Of a stretch of 64,000 nucleotides of DNA, positions 45,123 to 53,615 are shown one piece after another. The position numbers were made by a program, and so were the translations under genes. The stretch's first letter is position 1; every line of letters starts with the position of its first letter. Origin of the DNA: Pricia antarctica (GTDB lineage: Bacteria; Bacteroidota; Bacteroidia; Flavobacteriales; Flavobacteriaceae); contig NZ_FNAO01000005.1 in the NCBI RefSeq assembly GCF_900101815.1, forward strand, positions 310,001 to 374,000. Reading direction: 5' to 3'. Below the pieces are notes generated by a model. That model made no database searches. It had not been told where the DNA came from and saw only the letters and a program-made list of their open reading frames with translations.

Positions 45123-47108
45123 TCACTGCGCAGGGATTTTTCTGGTTTTTATTGTTTTGACTTTATAAAGTTGGTGTTCTGTATATAATTTTACCAGGGC
45201 GGCTACGGACCAGGCCTGCTGAATACATCCGCGCCCAGCCTTGGGATTTTCCCCATCAAAAATTTCGGAGATACAATGAATGCCCTCGGATTCGTAGAAA
45301 TGTTTTTCCAAAGGCTTCAATGCCTTTACGACCTGCAACTTGGCCTTTTCGGAAAAATCGTTGACCCTTAAATAGGCCTGCCAATACTCCATCAACAAAA
45401 AGGGCCAGACCGTACCCATGTGATAGGCAACGTCCCTTTCCCATTGGTTTCCACCATAGTGCCCTATAAAGAGGGGATTTTCCTTTTCTAATGTTCGCAG
45501 ACCATAGTCTGTCAATAGCTTATCGCCGACAAGTTTAACGATTTTCTTTTCTTGGGTTTTGCTTAGCACGGAGAAGGGAAGGCTGACCGCATAGATCTGA
45601 TTGGGACGGAAACTCGCATCGGCATCTCCATTTGAAGTCAGCACATCGTATAAATAGCCATGCTTGTTAAGGAACTTTTTTTCAAAATTTTGTTGGAATT
45701 TTTCTTTAGCTTCCTTTATCCGTTGATGAAGTTTAATGTCGCATCCCCCGCAGAAATGGTCATAAATGCACATGGCGTTGTACCATAAGGCATTTATTTC
45801 AACCGGACATCCCTCTCTCGGTGTAACCACATAATCGCCGACTTTGGCATCCATCCATGTAAGCTGCCAACTTTCCTGACCTCCGCAGATAAAACCCGCT
45901 TCGGTCAAATGAATGTTGAAGCGCGTACCGTTGACATGGAACAGGAGTACGCTTTCCAAAGCTTTTAGGTTATCCTCTACAAACGTCATATCCCCAAATT
46001 TTTGATGGTATTCGTACATGGCCACGAACAACCACAAAGTGGCATCGATGGTATTGTATTCCACGTCCTGGCCCTCATAATCGGGAAAACGGTTCGGCAG
46101 CATACCCTCGTCGAGATATTTAAGAAAAGTGGATAGGATAGACTTTGATGTTTCCTGATTCCCCGTAGCGATGGTCAGGCCCCTCATGGCGATCATGGTA
46201 TCCCTTCCCCAATCGGTAAACCAATGGTAGCCGGCAATAATGGTTTTGGATTCAGTGGAGGCCCTATGGGCCAGAAATTGGTTTCCCGACACCAATAGGT
46301 CATTGTAAAACGTATGTTTTATATTCTTATCCTCTAATGAATTGACCCGATTTACCTTTTTCTTTTGAAGACCGGACAGACTTTTGCCTACCATATTCCC
46401 GTCTGTGGTCATCAACAATGATATACTTTGATTCTTTTTTAGGGAAGTGGTAACGTACCCGATACGATAATAATCCTCTACAGAATCTTGGCCCCTATAT
46501 TGTTCCTTGGGCAGTTCAATATTCTTATACCACGCCCTATGCTCGGTAAATTTTCCCTTCGACCAATTCAGGAACAAAGGTGTACTGTAGGGATAGGCAT
46601 ATACTTTGATATCGGACTTGCCGGATTCGTAATAAAAATCGAAGTCGTTTTCTCGAAAATTGGAATGGTAGTCCTTGTTGGCCAAAAGAGGGTGTAATTC
46701 GATATCGAATTCCAAACCTCCAATGTTTTTATAAACGACCACCGTAGTGTTGCTTTGGGGCACCATAAAAATCTGCTTTTGAAGCTTCCAATTTTTGCCC
46801 TCATAGATCCAAGTGGAAATCGGTTTTCGTTCAAAGGATTTTAAATAGTGATGGCCTTGGGGATAAATGGTACCGGGATATTGGTTTACCGATATATCAT
46901 GGGTAGCCTTTTCTTCAATAATCCGTTCCTCAACTTTCGATACCAGTACCCTTCTGTCGGTCGGAGGATTCAATGAAGCGACCAACAATCCGTGGTATTT
47001 TCGGGTATTCGCCCCAATGATAGAAGAGGAAGCATAGCCGCCTATCCCGTTGGTTTCGAGCCATTCTTTGTTGAATAACGTGTCTATATTCTCTTTTGCC
47101 AGATTCAT
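45123..47108 (-). CDS. Amylo-alpha-1,6-glucosidase (glycogen debranching enzyme)
   Basis: A 661-residue protein with the GDE N-terminal beta domain (WLETNGIGGYASSSIIGANTRKYHGLLVA, from residue 18) and the (alpha/alpha)6 C-terminal domain with the catalytic-region motif WFTDWGRDTMIAMRGL and QTWNxDA-like QLTWMDAKVGDYVVTPREGCPVEINALWYNA. It removes alpha-1,6 branches from glycogen-like glucans in the cytosol. It is the only intact gene between the tRNA-Arg and the permease gene. No glgA/B/C/P genes are present nearby. Confidence 0.93.
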   Translation of the reverse strand: MNLAKENIDTLFNKEWLETNGIGGYASSSIIGANTRKYHGLLVASLNPPTDRRVLVSKVEERIIEEKATHDISVNQYPGTIYPQGHHYLKSFERKPISTWIYEGKNWKLQKQIFMVPQSNTTVVVYKNIGGLEFDIELHPLLANKDYHSNFRENDFDFYYESGKSDIKVYAYPYSTPLFLNWSKGKFTEHRAWYKNIELPKEQYRGQDSVEDYYRIGYVTTSLKKNQSISLLMTTDGNMVGKSLSGLQKKKVNRVNSLEDKNIKHTFYNDLLVSGNQFLAHRASTESKTIIAGYHWFTDWGRDTMIAMRGLTIATGNQETSKSILSTFLKYLDEGMLPNRFPDYEGQDVEYNTIDATLWLFVAMYEYHQKFGDMTFVEDNLKALESVLLFHVNGTRFNIHLTEAGFICGGQESWQLTWMDAKVGDYVVTPREGCPVEINALWYNAMCIYDHFCGGCDIKLHQRIKEAKEKFQQNFEKKFLNKHGYLYDVLTSNGDADASFRPNQIYAVSLPFSVLSKTQEKKIVKLVGDKLLTDYGLRTLEKENPLFIGHYGGNQWERDVAYHMGTVWPFLLMEYWQAYLRVNDFSEKAKLQVVKALKPLEKHFYESEGIHCISEIFDGENPKAGRGCIQQAWSVAALVKLYTEHQLYKVKTIKTRKIPAQ

Positions 47109-47172
47109 ATCTTCTAAAATTTAAGCACTATAGTTTTCCCTGTTCATCTCTGGATAGGAAAGCAGGCCAGAC

Positions 47173-47711
47173 TTACATCCAGCATGATTCATCTATCATT
47201 TGAGCCACACAGCCAATCCAACCCGTTTGATGGCTAGCCCATACCCCGCGGCCATTATCGCTATGAAAATATTCATAGAACAGGATAAGGCCTTTAAAAT
47301 GCGGATCCCGATACCAATCTGGTACAATCCATTTTTTTCTCGATAATTTCTAAACCATTTCAGGCCGCGGGTAAAGCCTTTTAGCTTACTAAGTTTGGCC
47401 TTTTCCAAGACCAGTACGGCGTTCAGCGTCATTAGGCCTACCAGTGATCGTACCTTAATCGGCACATAATTATCATTGGGAAGCACCAAAATATCGTAAA
47501 AGAAGCCTTCTTCCTCGTCCCAACTGTCTTGCCAATCATCTCCCATTCGATTTGGCGAGGAGGCGATGTACACGAAATGCTTGAAGAATTTGGTACACAT
47601 ATCCTCATAGGTCGGGTCTTCCATGGAAATTTCGAGCGCAATCTGAAGCATGTTCAAGGAGTACATGGCCATCCATGCGGTACCATCGGCCTGTTCCAAA
47701 TCGATATTTAT
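47173..47711 (-). pseudogene. MGH1/GH63-like glucosidase pseudogene
   Basis: On the minus strand a frame starting near 47711 reads LEQADGTAWMAMYSLNMLQIA through [12 protein letters not shown], matching the late middle of about 870-residue Bacteroidota glucosidases with a mannosyl-oligosaccharide-glucosidase-like domain. A deletion and frame change near 47310 then join [18 protein letters not shown] and [13 protein letters not shown], the true C-terminal end, with a stop at 47173. The N-terminal two thirds and an internal segment (which should include a WRGPIW motif) are missing, so it is dead. It sits upstream of the debranching enzyme gene on the same strand. Confidence 0.8.
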
Positions 47712-48014
47712 ATAAAGTCTTAATACTTCTCAAACCTGTACAAAACAAATCAAAATTCCCTCTATTTACCTAATCCTTAACAATTAAGTCGCCGAACCTA
47801 TGTCCATATATTTGACATACCCTGTACATTTATTTTACACTTCTCAAATGTATATAAACTCCAAATAATCCTAATCGTCTAATTAAAAGATATTTATGTT
47901 TTTGGCATAGATATAGGTGTAGAATTTTTATCTCATCTTAATCTTTGACCGCCATTTCCGTAAAAAAGGTATGGAGTGGATCGAAACGATATAATCGTCA
48001 AAAAACCATAGAAC
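47712..48014. promoter_or_regulatory. AT-rich region upstream of the permease gene
   Basis: About 300 bp with no gene. A TATATTTG -7-like octamer lies at 47807-47814 without a good -33 partner. TTGGCATAG at 47902-47910 resembles only the -24 half of a sigma-54 promoter. No firm promoter is assigned. Confidence 0.3.
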
Positions 48015-50411
48015 ATGCTAAAAAACAACCTGAAAATCGCTTGGCGCAACATAAAACGCCACATTGGCTACAGCCTTCTGAATATCGGTGGTATGGCCAT
48101 CGGGCTAGCGGCTTTTTGGCTGATCGCTTTGTATGTCGCCGATGAACTCAGCTATGAGCGATCCTTTTCCAATGCGGAGCGTATTTACAGAATCGCCCAA
48201 CATGCGAATTGGGAGGACGGAAATTTTGACATGGCCGTAACATCCCCCCCGTACGCATCGACTTTGAAAAGGGACTTTCCGGAAGTGGAAGATGCCGTAC
48301 GGATCGGTATCGAGGCTGGTGATGTCATGCACTACGAGAATAATACCATAAAGCAAGATGACATCTGTTTTGCGGAAAATTCCTTCTTCAGACTATTCGA
48401 CCATCCCTTTTTGTACGGCGACGCAAATACCGCCTTGGTCGAGCCGGGATCTATTGTCATTACCGAGAGCCTTGCTCTTAAATTGTTTGCCGACCCTTCT
48501 CGAGCCATTAACGAGACCATAGGTTTCGGCAGCGGAAAATATCCGGTCAAGGTAACCGGCGTTATCCCCGATATGCCACCAAATTCACATCTACAGTTCA
48601 GTGGCATCCGTTCTTTTAAAAAGGATGATCTTAAAAGTGAAAATTGGGACGATATATTCCTATATACCTACATCCTATTAAAAAAGGGAACCGCTATCAA
48701 ATCCCTGGAAAACAAGCTTCTCCCACTCGAAAAAGATATTGCCCAACAGATGGGTGTTACTGATTTTCAAATGGAACTACAGCCGCTGACCGACATTCAT
48801 CTAAATTCCGATTTGGACTATGAACTGAGCAGCAACGGGAGCTTAAGTCGAGTCTATATGTTTATTGTAATCGGCCTGCTCGTCTTGTTGATCGCAGTAA
48901 TCAATTACATGAATCTTTCTACGGCCCGATCAACCATGCGGGTAAAGGAAATCGGGATTCGGAAAGTGGTAGGCTCCGGAAAAACCCACCTGATAGGACT
49001 GTTTATTTCCGAAGCCTTGTTGGTCACCTTTATCGCTGCGGTAGTCGCCTATATTCTGGTGCAATTGACCCTCCCGTTTTTTAACGAACTCGCCGAAAAA
49101 GAGTTGGGCCTTTGGCGTTTTGGTATCGTAAACACCATCGGGGCAATTCTGGTTTTTACGGCGTTGACAGGAGTTCTCAGCGGAAGTTATCCCGCCTTGT
49201 TTCTGTCCCGGTTCAAGATGATTCCATCCCTCAAAGGGCAACTGGGGAATATGCGCTCAAGCGTTGTCTTACGTAAATCGTTGGTGGTGGTACAGTTTGT
49301 TATCACGGTCTGCCTGATCAGCGGCTCCTATATTATATACCGGCAAATGCAGTATGTTTCCCAAAAAGACCTGGGCTTCGATAAAGAGCAGATACTGATA
49401 TCCCATATCGATAATATGAAATTACGCAGCGAGATCGAGGCATTTAAAGAGGCACTCTTGAAAAGTCCGTTTGTCGAAAGTGCGGCAACGGCCGGTAATC
49501 CTATGGGTACGGGTTACATCGGTAAAGTTGGTTTCAATTTTGAGGTGAACGGTCAAGTACAGGAAACGCCCCAAGTGGCGAATTTTCTTTATATGGATGA
49601 GGATTTCCTACCGACCAACGGTATGGAATTGATACAGGGAAGGAATTTTTCAAAGGATATGCCAACGGACAAGGATGGTGCCGTGATCATTAACCAAACC
49701 CAGATGGAAGCGCTCGGCTATTCGGATGCCATCGGAAAAAAAGTGCAATATAAAACAGGAAACGACAGCACAGTGTACCGCCAGGTTATCGGTGTGGCTA
49801 AGGATTTCCACTCCACTTCGCTACTGCATAAAATCGAGCCCATGGTGATGCTAATGCCCCCCGAAGATGGGGAACGGGACAATCTATACGTAAAAATCGC
49901 AAAAAGCCAAGCCGCGGCCGGTATCGCCTTTGTAAAAAACACCTTCGACAAATTCGACCCCGACAACCAAGCGGACGTCCATTTTCTGGATGACAATTTC
50001 AACCGGCAATACCTTGCTGTACAAAAGCAGGAAAAATTGTCGTTGATCTTTACCATTCTAGCGTTTCTCATTTCCTGTTTTGGTCTGTTGGGTTTAGTAC
50101 TATTTATAGCCGCACAGCGCAAAAAGGAAATCGGTGTGCGAAAAGTACTGGGGGCATCTATAAGCTCGGTGACCGTTATGTTGAGCAAGGATTTCGGTAA
50201 ACTGGTCGCCATCGCGGCCCTGATCGCTTTCCCTATTGGGTGGTTCATTATGGATCGATGGTTACAGGATTTTGCCTACCGCATAGAACTGAAGTGGTGG
50301 ATGTTTTTGCTGTCCGGCGGAATCGCCGTTGCCATTGCTTTGCTTACCGTAAGTTTTCAGGCCATAAATGCGGCGATGGCCAATCCCGTAAAAAGTTTGC
50401 GGACGGAATAA
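48015..50411 (+). CDS. MacB/FtsX-type ABC transporter permease
   Basis: A 798-residue permease of the Bacteroidota eight-hundred-residue type. It has an N-terminal MLKNNLKIAWRNIKRHIGYSLLNIGGMAIGLAA segment with TM1, a large periplasmic MacB_PCD-like domain, FtsX core at about 285-420 (MRVKEIGIRKVVGSGKTHLIGLFISEALL), a second periplasmic domain, and a second FtsX core (QRKKEIGVRKVLGASISSV) near the C-terminus. These proteins couple an ATPase to envelope functions or efflux. No ATPase subunit is encoded in the window. A fragment of a second similar gene follows. Confidence 0.92.
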   Translation: MLKNNLKIAWRNIKRHIGYSLLNIGGMAIGLAAFWLIALYVADELSYERSFSNAERIYRIAQHANWEDGNFDMAVTSPPYASTLKRDFPEVEDAVRIGIEAGDVMHYENNTIKQDDICFAENSFFRLFDHPFLYGDANTALVEPGSIVITESLALKLFADPSRAINETIGFGSGKYPVKVTGVIPDMPPNSHLQFSGIRSFKKDDLKSENWDDIFLYTYILLKKGTAIKSLENKLLPLEKDIAQQMGVTDFQMELQPLTDIHLNSDLDYELSSNGSLSRVYMFIVIGLLVLLIAVINYMNLSTARSTMRVKEIGIRKVVGSGKTHLIGLFISEALLVTFIAAVVAYILVQLTLPFFNELAEKELGLWRFGIVNTIGAILVFTALTGVLSGSYPALFLSRFKMIPSLKGQLGNMRSSVVLRKSLVVVQFVITVCLISGSYIIYRQMQYVSQKDLGFDKEQILISHIDNMKLRSEIEAFKEALLKSPFVESAATAGNPMGTGYIGKVGFNFEVNGQVQETPQVANFLYMDEDFLPTNGMELIQGRNFSKDMPTDKDGAVIINQTQMEALGYSDAIGKKVQYKTGNDSTVYRQVIGVAKDFHSTSLLHKIEPMVMLMPPEDGERDNLYVKIAKSQAAAGIAFVKNTFDKFDPDNQADVHFLDDNFNRQYLAVQKQEKLSLIFTILAFLISCFGLLGLVLFIAAQRKKEIGVRKVLGASISSVTVMLSKDFGKLVAIAALIAFPIGWFIMDRWLQDFAYRIELKWWMFLLSGGIAVAIALLTVSFQAINAAMANPVKSLRTE

Positions 50412-50431
50412 TCTATGCAAAAACAAGAACC

Positions 50432-50612
50432 CTGTTTAAAAACAACCTAAAAATCGATTGGCGGAACATCCGAAAGAACATCAGAAGTCGAAATCACTGT
50501 AAACGAACCGCTTACATCAAAGGTTTCCGGTTTGGGGAATATCCGATACCGCGGCAATCCGAAAAAATTGGATAGCAAAGTTTCTGGTTCAGGTAATGTA
50601 TCCAAAGAATAA
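50432..50612 (+). pseudogene. Deletion scar: 5' piece of a permease gene joined to 3' piece of a DUF2807 gene
   Basis: At 50432-50478 the sequence reads LFKNNLKIDWRNIRKN, almost identical to the first residues of the permease at 48015. From about 50479 in another frame it reads EVEITVNEPLTSKVSG, then GNIRYRGNP and SKVSGSGNVSKE with a stop at 50610-50612, the typical C-terminus of a head-GIN/DUF2807 putative adhesin. The two were probably separate genes joined by a deletion. Confidence 0.75.
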
Positions 50613-50773
50613 AAGGCATCCATCAAGCATCCATGGAAAGAAAAATCGAGCTCACTCCCCTATTTCATCCGACGAGCGACCACCTGCGACCAACGACATA
50701 GCCCTTGGCTATCCTAGTTTTCGAAAAAATATCCATAGTATTTGCATACCTTTCAAAAAAAAATAGAGTCGAA

Positions 50774-51634
50774 ATGAAAAAAATTAGCATTCTTATCTGT
50801 TGCAGTATGGTAACCTTCCTCACCGCCCAAGATGACTTTAGCGATGTGCAGATTACCTCCGAAAAACTTACCGACAACATCTATACGCTATTCGGTGCGG
50901 GAGGAAATATAGGTCTTGCGATCGGTGATGATGCCGCTTACCTCATCGACGACCAGTTTGGTCCACTGACCGAAAAAATCGCAACCCATGTGAAAACAAT
51001 CACCGATAAACCCATCAAATTTGTACTCAATACGCATTTTCACGGAGATCATACCGGTGGAAACGAAAATTTAGGCAATGCGGGAGCCATGATCTTTGCC
51101 CATGACAATGTGCGCAATAGAATGGAAACCGGTGACGAGCCCAGTCCTACGAAGGCACTTCCGGTCGTAACTTTTAACGATAAAATGACCCTGTATTTAG
51201 GCAATGGCAAAAGTCTGCATGCTATGTCTGTCAACCCCGCACATACCGATGGGGATACCTATTATTATTTTCCGGAGGATAATGTAATTCACATGGGCGA
51301 CAATTTTTTCAGCGGTCGTTACCCTTATATCGATATCGATTCGGGCGGCGATATCGACGGCCTGATATCGAACGTAACTATGGCCCTGGGTATCGTCGAT
51401 GACACGACCCAAATAATTCCCGGTCACGGAAAGATGTCCTCAAAAGCGGATTTAGAGGATTATAAAAACGTTTTGATTACGCTACGCGAGCGTGTCAAGA
51501 AAGCAAGGGATGAAGGAAATTCGTTGGAAAAGACCCAAAAAATGGGCCTATCGAAAGAATGGGACGCTACCCACGGACAAGGTTTTATCAACGCGGACAA
51601 AATCGTGGAATTTATTTATACGTCGGCGGATTAA
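50774..51634 (+). CDS. Metallo-beta-lactamase-fold hydrolase, exported
   Basis: A 286-residue protein starting at MKKISILICCSMVTFLTAQ (signal peptide); the earlier TTG start is rejected. The zinc motif H-x-H-x-D-H is His88, His90, Asp92 and His93 (NTHFHGDHTGG); a distal NPAHTDGD and IPGHGKMS provide the other ligands. It resembles the exported subclass B3/QPRTase-related hydrolases of Bacteroidota, sometimes called SoxH-like or quinoprotein-relay proteins. The substrate is unknown. Confidence 0.88.
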   Translation: MKKISILICCSMVTFLTAQDDFSDVQITSEKLTDNIYTLFGAGGNIGLAIGDDAAYLIDDQFGPLTEKIATHVKTITDKPIKFVLNTHFHGDHTGGNENLGNAGAMIFAHDNVRNRMETGDEPSPTKALPVVTFNDKMTLYLGNGKSLHAMSVNPAHTDGDTYYYFPEDNVIHMGDNFFSGRYPYIDIDSGGDIDGLISNVTMALGIVDDTTQIIPGHGKMSSKADLEDYKNVLITLRERVKKARDEGNSLEKTQKMGLSKEWDATHGQGFINADKIVEFIYTSAD

Positions 51635-51672
51635 GAGATTGTTTGAATGTTCAACTACTGCAGTTTCACAGT

Positions 51673-51831
51673 GAACTCATTTAAACTTTTACTTTTACCT
51701 ACGCATATCACCTTGGAGGCTTTATTTCTGCATTTTTGAAAACCGTAGCCCTGCGATGCCATTAAAAAATGACTTCATCTGACCTCAAAAGCCAATATTC
51801 TTGGTTCCAAGCAAAACCTCTCAATGAGTTG
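51673..51831. repeat. 160-bp long-hairpin interspersed repeat, copy 3
   Basis: Same orientation as the copy at 706-865 and clearly homologous throughout, with several substitutions (for example GTAGCCCTGCGATGCC at the apex). The right end is eroded (CTCAATGAGTTG). It lies between two convergent genes, 38 bp past the metallo-hydrolase stop and 43 bp past the Lrp-type regulator stop. Confidence 0.85.
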
Positions 51832-51874
51832 ATTAATAGATTTAGAACGCCGGATGAACAATTCTTTTTATTTA

Positions 51875-52363
51875 TTATTTAACGGAATCCTTTAAAAACC
51901 CTAAATCGAGCCTATTGGTTTGCTTCCCTTTTTTAATGGCAATATAACTGTTAACGGTGTTTAATTCAGAAATTAAGGATAGTTTGGTTTCAACAAATAC
52001 CTGATATCCCTCAATATCCTCTAGAATCACCTTGAGTATGAAATCATAATTTCCTGCCACCTGGTAGCACTCCAAAACCTCGGGGAAATCACTGACCTTT
52101 TTAAGAAATTTTTCCAAGTAGCTGCGGGTATGGCCTTTTAGGGTAATTCCTATAAAAACGGTTTGCTTTAAGCCCAATTTTCGTTCGTTCAAGACGGCCA
52201 TATAATTTTTTATATACCCTTCCCTCTCCAATTTTTTAATTCTTTCGAATATGGGGGTTTGGGAAAGGTTCAACCGCTCACCAATTTGCTTCGCGGTCAT
52301 TTTAGAATTCTCTTGCAGCAACTCTAAAATCCTAATGTCCGTAGTATCCAATTCATTCTTCAT
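51875..52363 (-). CDS. Lrp/AsnC-family transcriptional regulator
   Basis: A 162-residue regulator with an N-terminal winged helix (LDTTDIRILELLQENSKMTAKQIGERLNLSQTPIFERIKKLEREGYI) and a C-terminal RAM effector domain (about 75-150) that binds amino acids. It is divergent from the tyrosine catabolic operon and is the obvious candidate regulator, perhaps responding to tyrosine or phenylalanine. Confidence 0.94.
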   Translation of the reverse strand: MKNELDTTDIRILELLQENSKMTAKQIGERLNLSQTPIFERIKKLEREGYIKNYMAVLNERKLGLKQTVFIGITLKGHTRSYLEKFLKKVSDFPEVLECYQVAGNYDFILKVILEDIEGYQVFVETKLSLISELNTVNSYIAIKKGKQTNRLDLGFLKDSVK

Positions 52364-52402
52364 ACAGTTAAATTATTTGCCGGATAACTAATCGCTACCA
52401 AA

Positions 52403-52464
52403 AAATAGATTATAAAAACAGATATCATCTATTTATTAGCGAATATAACCAAAATTTAATCTAT
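52403..52464. promoter_or_regulatory. Candidate operator in the Lrp/tyrosine operon intergenic region
   Basis: AAATAGAT (52403-52410) and ATCTATTT (52427-52434) form an 8-bp inverted repeat with a 16-bp spacer. A further TTAATCTAT half-site lies at 52456-52464, and ATAGATTATA at the first copy extends the similarity. The arrangement of AT-rich inverted sites fits Lrp-type binding. Confidence 0.45.
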
Positions 52465-52514
52465 CAATAGTGAAAACATATATAAGGTCGGGTTTATACA
52501 GTAATTTTATAGGA

Positions 52515-53615
52515 ATGGATACGGAAACAGTCTTTAAGTCATACGTCAAAAAGAAGGATTATGCCGGTGGCATTACCAGGGAAGAGGTACTTGCCGATAG
52601 GGATATCAGCAAGATATGGAAACTATCTTCCAATGAAAATGCACTGGGCCCTTCCCCTCTGGCACAACAGGCTATTATTAATAGCCTTCAAGATATACAT
52701 GAATACAAGTTTAGGGATGACCATTTATTGAAGAACGCTATTTGTGAAACCTACCCTCATCTGACTCCGGAAAATATCGTAACGGCGAATAGTGGTATTG
52801 AAACCTTAGAACTGATCACCCGAGCCTTTTTAAGTCCCGGGTTAGAATGTATTATCAGTCATCCTACCTTTGTGGCCTATGAAAGTATGATTGAAAACGA
52901 GGGAAGTAAAGTTGTAAATGTTCCCTTAAATTCAGATGATTATACCCTGAACGTCGATGCGATATTAAAGGCCGTTACCAAAAATACCAGGCTTGTTTTT
53001 ATTACAAATCCCAACAATCCAACTGGGACTTATACCGGTAAGAAGGATATCGATTTTTTAATAGATAATTTACCGGAAGATGTTATCGTGGTTTATGATG
53101 AAGTGTATTTTCACTTTGTCGATGCCCCTGATTATCCAAGAGCTTACGATTATATTAAAGAGAAGAAAAATGTAATCGGCATTCATAGTTTTTCAAAAGC
53201 ATACGGCTTGGCAGGGATACGATTGGGCTATGGAATTTCTACGCCGCAGATTATTTCATATATCGAAAATATAAAGAGACCCTTTATAATCAACACCCTT
53301 TCGATGGTCGCGGGGATTGCTGCCTTAAAGGACAAGGAGCACTTAAAACAAACGGTTGATCTGATCCGAACGGAAAAAAAATGGCTGTATACTGAATTCG
53401 ATGCATTGGATATAACCTATTGGCCCAGCCAGACCAATTTTATTTTTATAGCGCCAAACATAAAGGACTTTACTACTCAAATGCTGTCAGAAGGAATAAT
53501 GGTTAGACCTTGTGATAAATTCGGAGCCCCAAATGGCATTCGGATTACCATCGGTACCCACGAAGCCAATCGAGCCTTAATAGCGACCATTCATAAAACG
53601 TATTCCTATGCCTAG
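52515..53615 (+). CDS. HisC-like aminotransferase, probable tyrosine/aromatic aminotransferase
   Basis: A 366-residue class I/II PLP enzyme in the histidinol-phosphate aminotransferase family. NPNNPTG is at about 165-171, VVYDEVYFHF follows, and the PLP lysine is Lys228 (SFSKAYGLAG). I take the ATG at 52515 as the start; a GTG 45 nt upstream would extend it. The gene order with HGD, HPPD and FAH indicates that it transaminates tyrosine to 4-hydroxyphenylpyruvate. It overlaps the next gene by 8 nt. Confidence 0.87.
   Translation: MDTETVFKSYVKKKDYAGGITREEVLADRDISKIWKLSSNENALGPSPLAQQAIINSLQDIHEYKFRDDHLLKNAICETYPHLTPENIVTANSGIETLELITRAFLSPGLECIISHPTFVAYESMIENEGSKVVNVPLNSDDYTLNVDAILKAVTKNTRLVFITNPNNPTGTYTGKKDIDFLIDNLPEDVIVVYDEVYFHFVDAPDYPRAYDYIKEKKNVIGIHSFSKAYGLAGIRLGYGISTPQIISYIENIKRPFIINTLSMVAGIAALKDKEHLKQTVDLIRTEKKWLYTEFDALDITYWPSQTNFIFIAPNIKDFTTQMLSEGIMVRPCDKFGAPNGIRITIGTHEANRALIATIHKTYSYA

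Noticed and set aside
47902-47925. Sigma-54 promoter upstream of the permease gene
   Set aside because: Only the -24 TTGGCA half matches; the -12 GC element is absent.
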